A DNA stretch of 13,472 bases from PUMD01 sp964599275 (lineage in GTDB: Bacteria > Bacillota > Sulfobacillia > SLMV01): contig CAZRFK010000054.1 of NCBI GenBank assembly GCA_964599275.1, positions 1 to 13,472 of the forward strand, written 5' to 3'. Below, piece after piece: positions 12,539-13,472 of the stretch. Numbering within the stretch: position 1 is the stretch's first letter; each line of letters starts with the position of its first letter. A program made the position numbers and the translations under genes. The notes under the pieces were generated by a model that did no database searches, was not told where the DNA came from, and was given only the letters and a program-made list of their open reading frames with translations.

Positions 12539-13472
12539 TCACGTATGCTTCATTTCTTCCAGAAATCTTTGCACTACGCGCTCAGATCGATATTGCTGTA
12601 TATTATGTTTCTTATCTGGTCTTTGTTGTACTACGGAAAGAACTTCATTCAGATCATAAGGAGTATAGAGATTATCAGCATGGACAAACTCAACGAAACA
12701 CATGTGAGCCGGGGCCACAGGAACAGCTCGCAGATATATTGCTTCTATGAGAGATAATGGAAGCATGTCAGCGATAGATGTAGTCACCACGGTAGAGGCT
12801 TTAGCCAGCCGCTGATGGTAGAGGGATTTGGTTGGGTTGTACAGCCACTCCAGGCCGGCTTCGGTGGCCCGCCTCATCAACATGGACATTTCGCTACTGT
12901 ATCTCATCATCCTGGATGGCTTCACTCCAGTCAGATGCTGGACTTGATAACCAAGGGCTTTCAGTCTTCGAGTGAGCTCTACCTCCAGAACATGCAGTTT
13001 TTCTGGAGCAAATCGTTGGTTAAAGACCACCAGATTATCTTTCTTGTCCTGATCCAGGTATTTTTCGTATATGTTGAAGTCAACCGGAAAACCGGTGACT
13101 ATTACCTTGTCCTTCAAATCAGGGTAGCTGCGGATCAGGCATTGCTTGCACCAGTGGGAGTTTACGAACAGGCGGTCGTACAGTTGAAGACGTTGTGGTT
13201 CGCGGAGCATTTCTGCAGTCCCATACAGTACAGCTGGCTCAAAAGGCATGGCCGTTAGCCCCACCACCATGCCGAACTTGTGACCTGGTTTGTCCTTTAT
13301 CAACTCAATCGCCGGACTTTGTGCCCAGCCTATTAACCAACTGTCTGATTGGGAACTGTTTATTTCCTGGTATTTTTGAACAATGGATGCATCTGTGCTT
13401 TGCCAGTCTAAAGGAGGAAGTAGACGAAACGGAACGTTTTTACGCTGCAGTTCTTTTCTAACGGCATTGGTA
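12539..13472 (-). CDS. GT-B-like glycosyltransferase, upstream copy of a tandem pair (5' partial)
   Basis: The frame is open to the window edge, giving 310 residues; the TTG at 13303 is not the start, because homology to the downstream copy continues above it. Before the edge one reads ELQRKNVPFRLL and WLIGWAQSPAIELI, matching ELQRHGIHYRRL and WLFSTAQNPAIEVV of the other copy. Shared motifs follow: KPGHKFG, LTGVKP, VVFNQRFAPEKLHVLEVE, LAKASTVVTTSI, LPLSLIEAI and VPVAPAHMCFVEFVHADNLYTPY. From YHQRLAK to NEVL, 41 of 61 positions are identical to the downstream copy, counted by eye. This points to gene duplication with divergence in the acceptor half. The first 20-40 residues lie outside the window. 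The 132 bp between the copies contain no gene. Confidence 0.82.
   Translation of the reverse strand, partial: TNAVRKELQRKNVPFRLLPPLDWQSTDASIVQKYQEINSSQSDSWLIGWAQSPAIELIKDKPGHKFGMVVGLTAMPFEPAVLYGTAEMLREPQRLQLYDRLFVNSHWCKQCLIRSYPDLKDKVIVTGFPVDFNIYEKYLDQDKKDNLVVFNQRFAPEKLHVLEVELTRRLKALGYQVQHLTGVKPSRMMRYSSEMSMLMRRATEAGLEWLYNPTKSLYHQRLAKASTVVTTSIADMLPLSLIEAIYLRAVPVAPAHMCFVEFVHADNLYTPYDLNEVLSVVQQRPDKKHNIQQYRSERVVQRFLEEMKHT

Noticed and set aside
1..13472. CRISPR arrays, tRNA/rRNA genes, transposases, toxin-antitoxin or phage-defence genes
   Set aside because: I looked on both strands and saw no spaced direct repeats, tRNA-like cloverleafs or proteins of these types.

Overview
The window looks like a scaffold from an anaerobic, low-to-medium GC Firmicute, most likely of the class Clostridia. 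This is an inference. It rests on strong AGGAGG-type ribosome binding sites, TTG and GTG starts, several proteins rich in 4Fe-4S clusters, an HcpR-like Crp/Fnr regulator next to a ferredoxin-like protein, and a glycine betaine uptake system. The betaine uptake genes and the acidic proteins fit a salt-stressed habitat but do not prove one. Two runs of exactly 100 N (6956-7055 and 9054-9153) show a draft assembly, and reading frames that cross them are not reliable.

Left part (1-5951, plus strand): the 3' end of a betaine/choline ABC permease and its lipoprotein binding protein close an osmoprotectant operon that ends at a clear terminator. A long untranslated stretch leads to an aldo/keto reductase carrying two C-terminal 4Fe-4S motifs, which ends at its own terminator. 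Next is a tldD-tldE (pmbA) metalloprotease pair with overlapping stop and start, which also ends at a strong terminator.

Middle part (5952-9835): a minus-strand NDP-sugar epimerase/dehydratase, a 5'-truncated kynureninase, a GT-D-fold glycosyltransferase domain and a GT2 glycosyltransferase, broken by the two gaps. Except for the kynureninase this is a surface-glycan locus. Two genes here have inverted repeats touching their ribosome binding sites, which suggests translational control.

Right part (9765-13472): a Crp/Fnr regulator is transcribed divergently from a ferredoxin-like gene. The space between them holds a GTAAC-N4-GTTAC palindrome centred 41.5 bp before the start predicted from the -10 box of the ferredoxin gene, the classical class II activator position. 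The window ends with two tandem paralogous GT-B-like glycosyltransferases on the minus strand, the upstream one running off the edge.

I found no tRNA, rRNA, CRISPR array, transposase or phage gene. The best candidates for something undescribed are the compact regulator/ferredoxin switch, the Shine-Dalgarno-sequestering hairpin before the epimerase, the two-partner stem before the GT-D gene, and the kynureninase among glycan genes.
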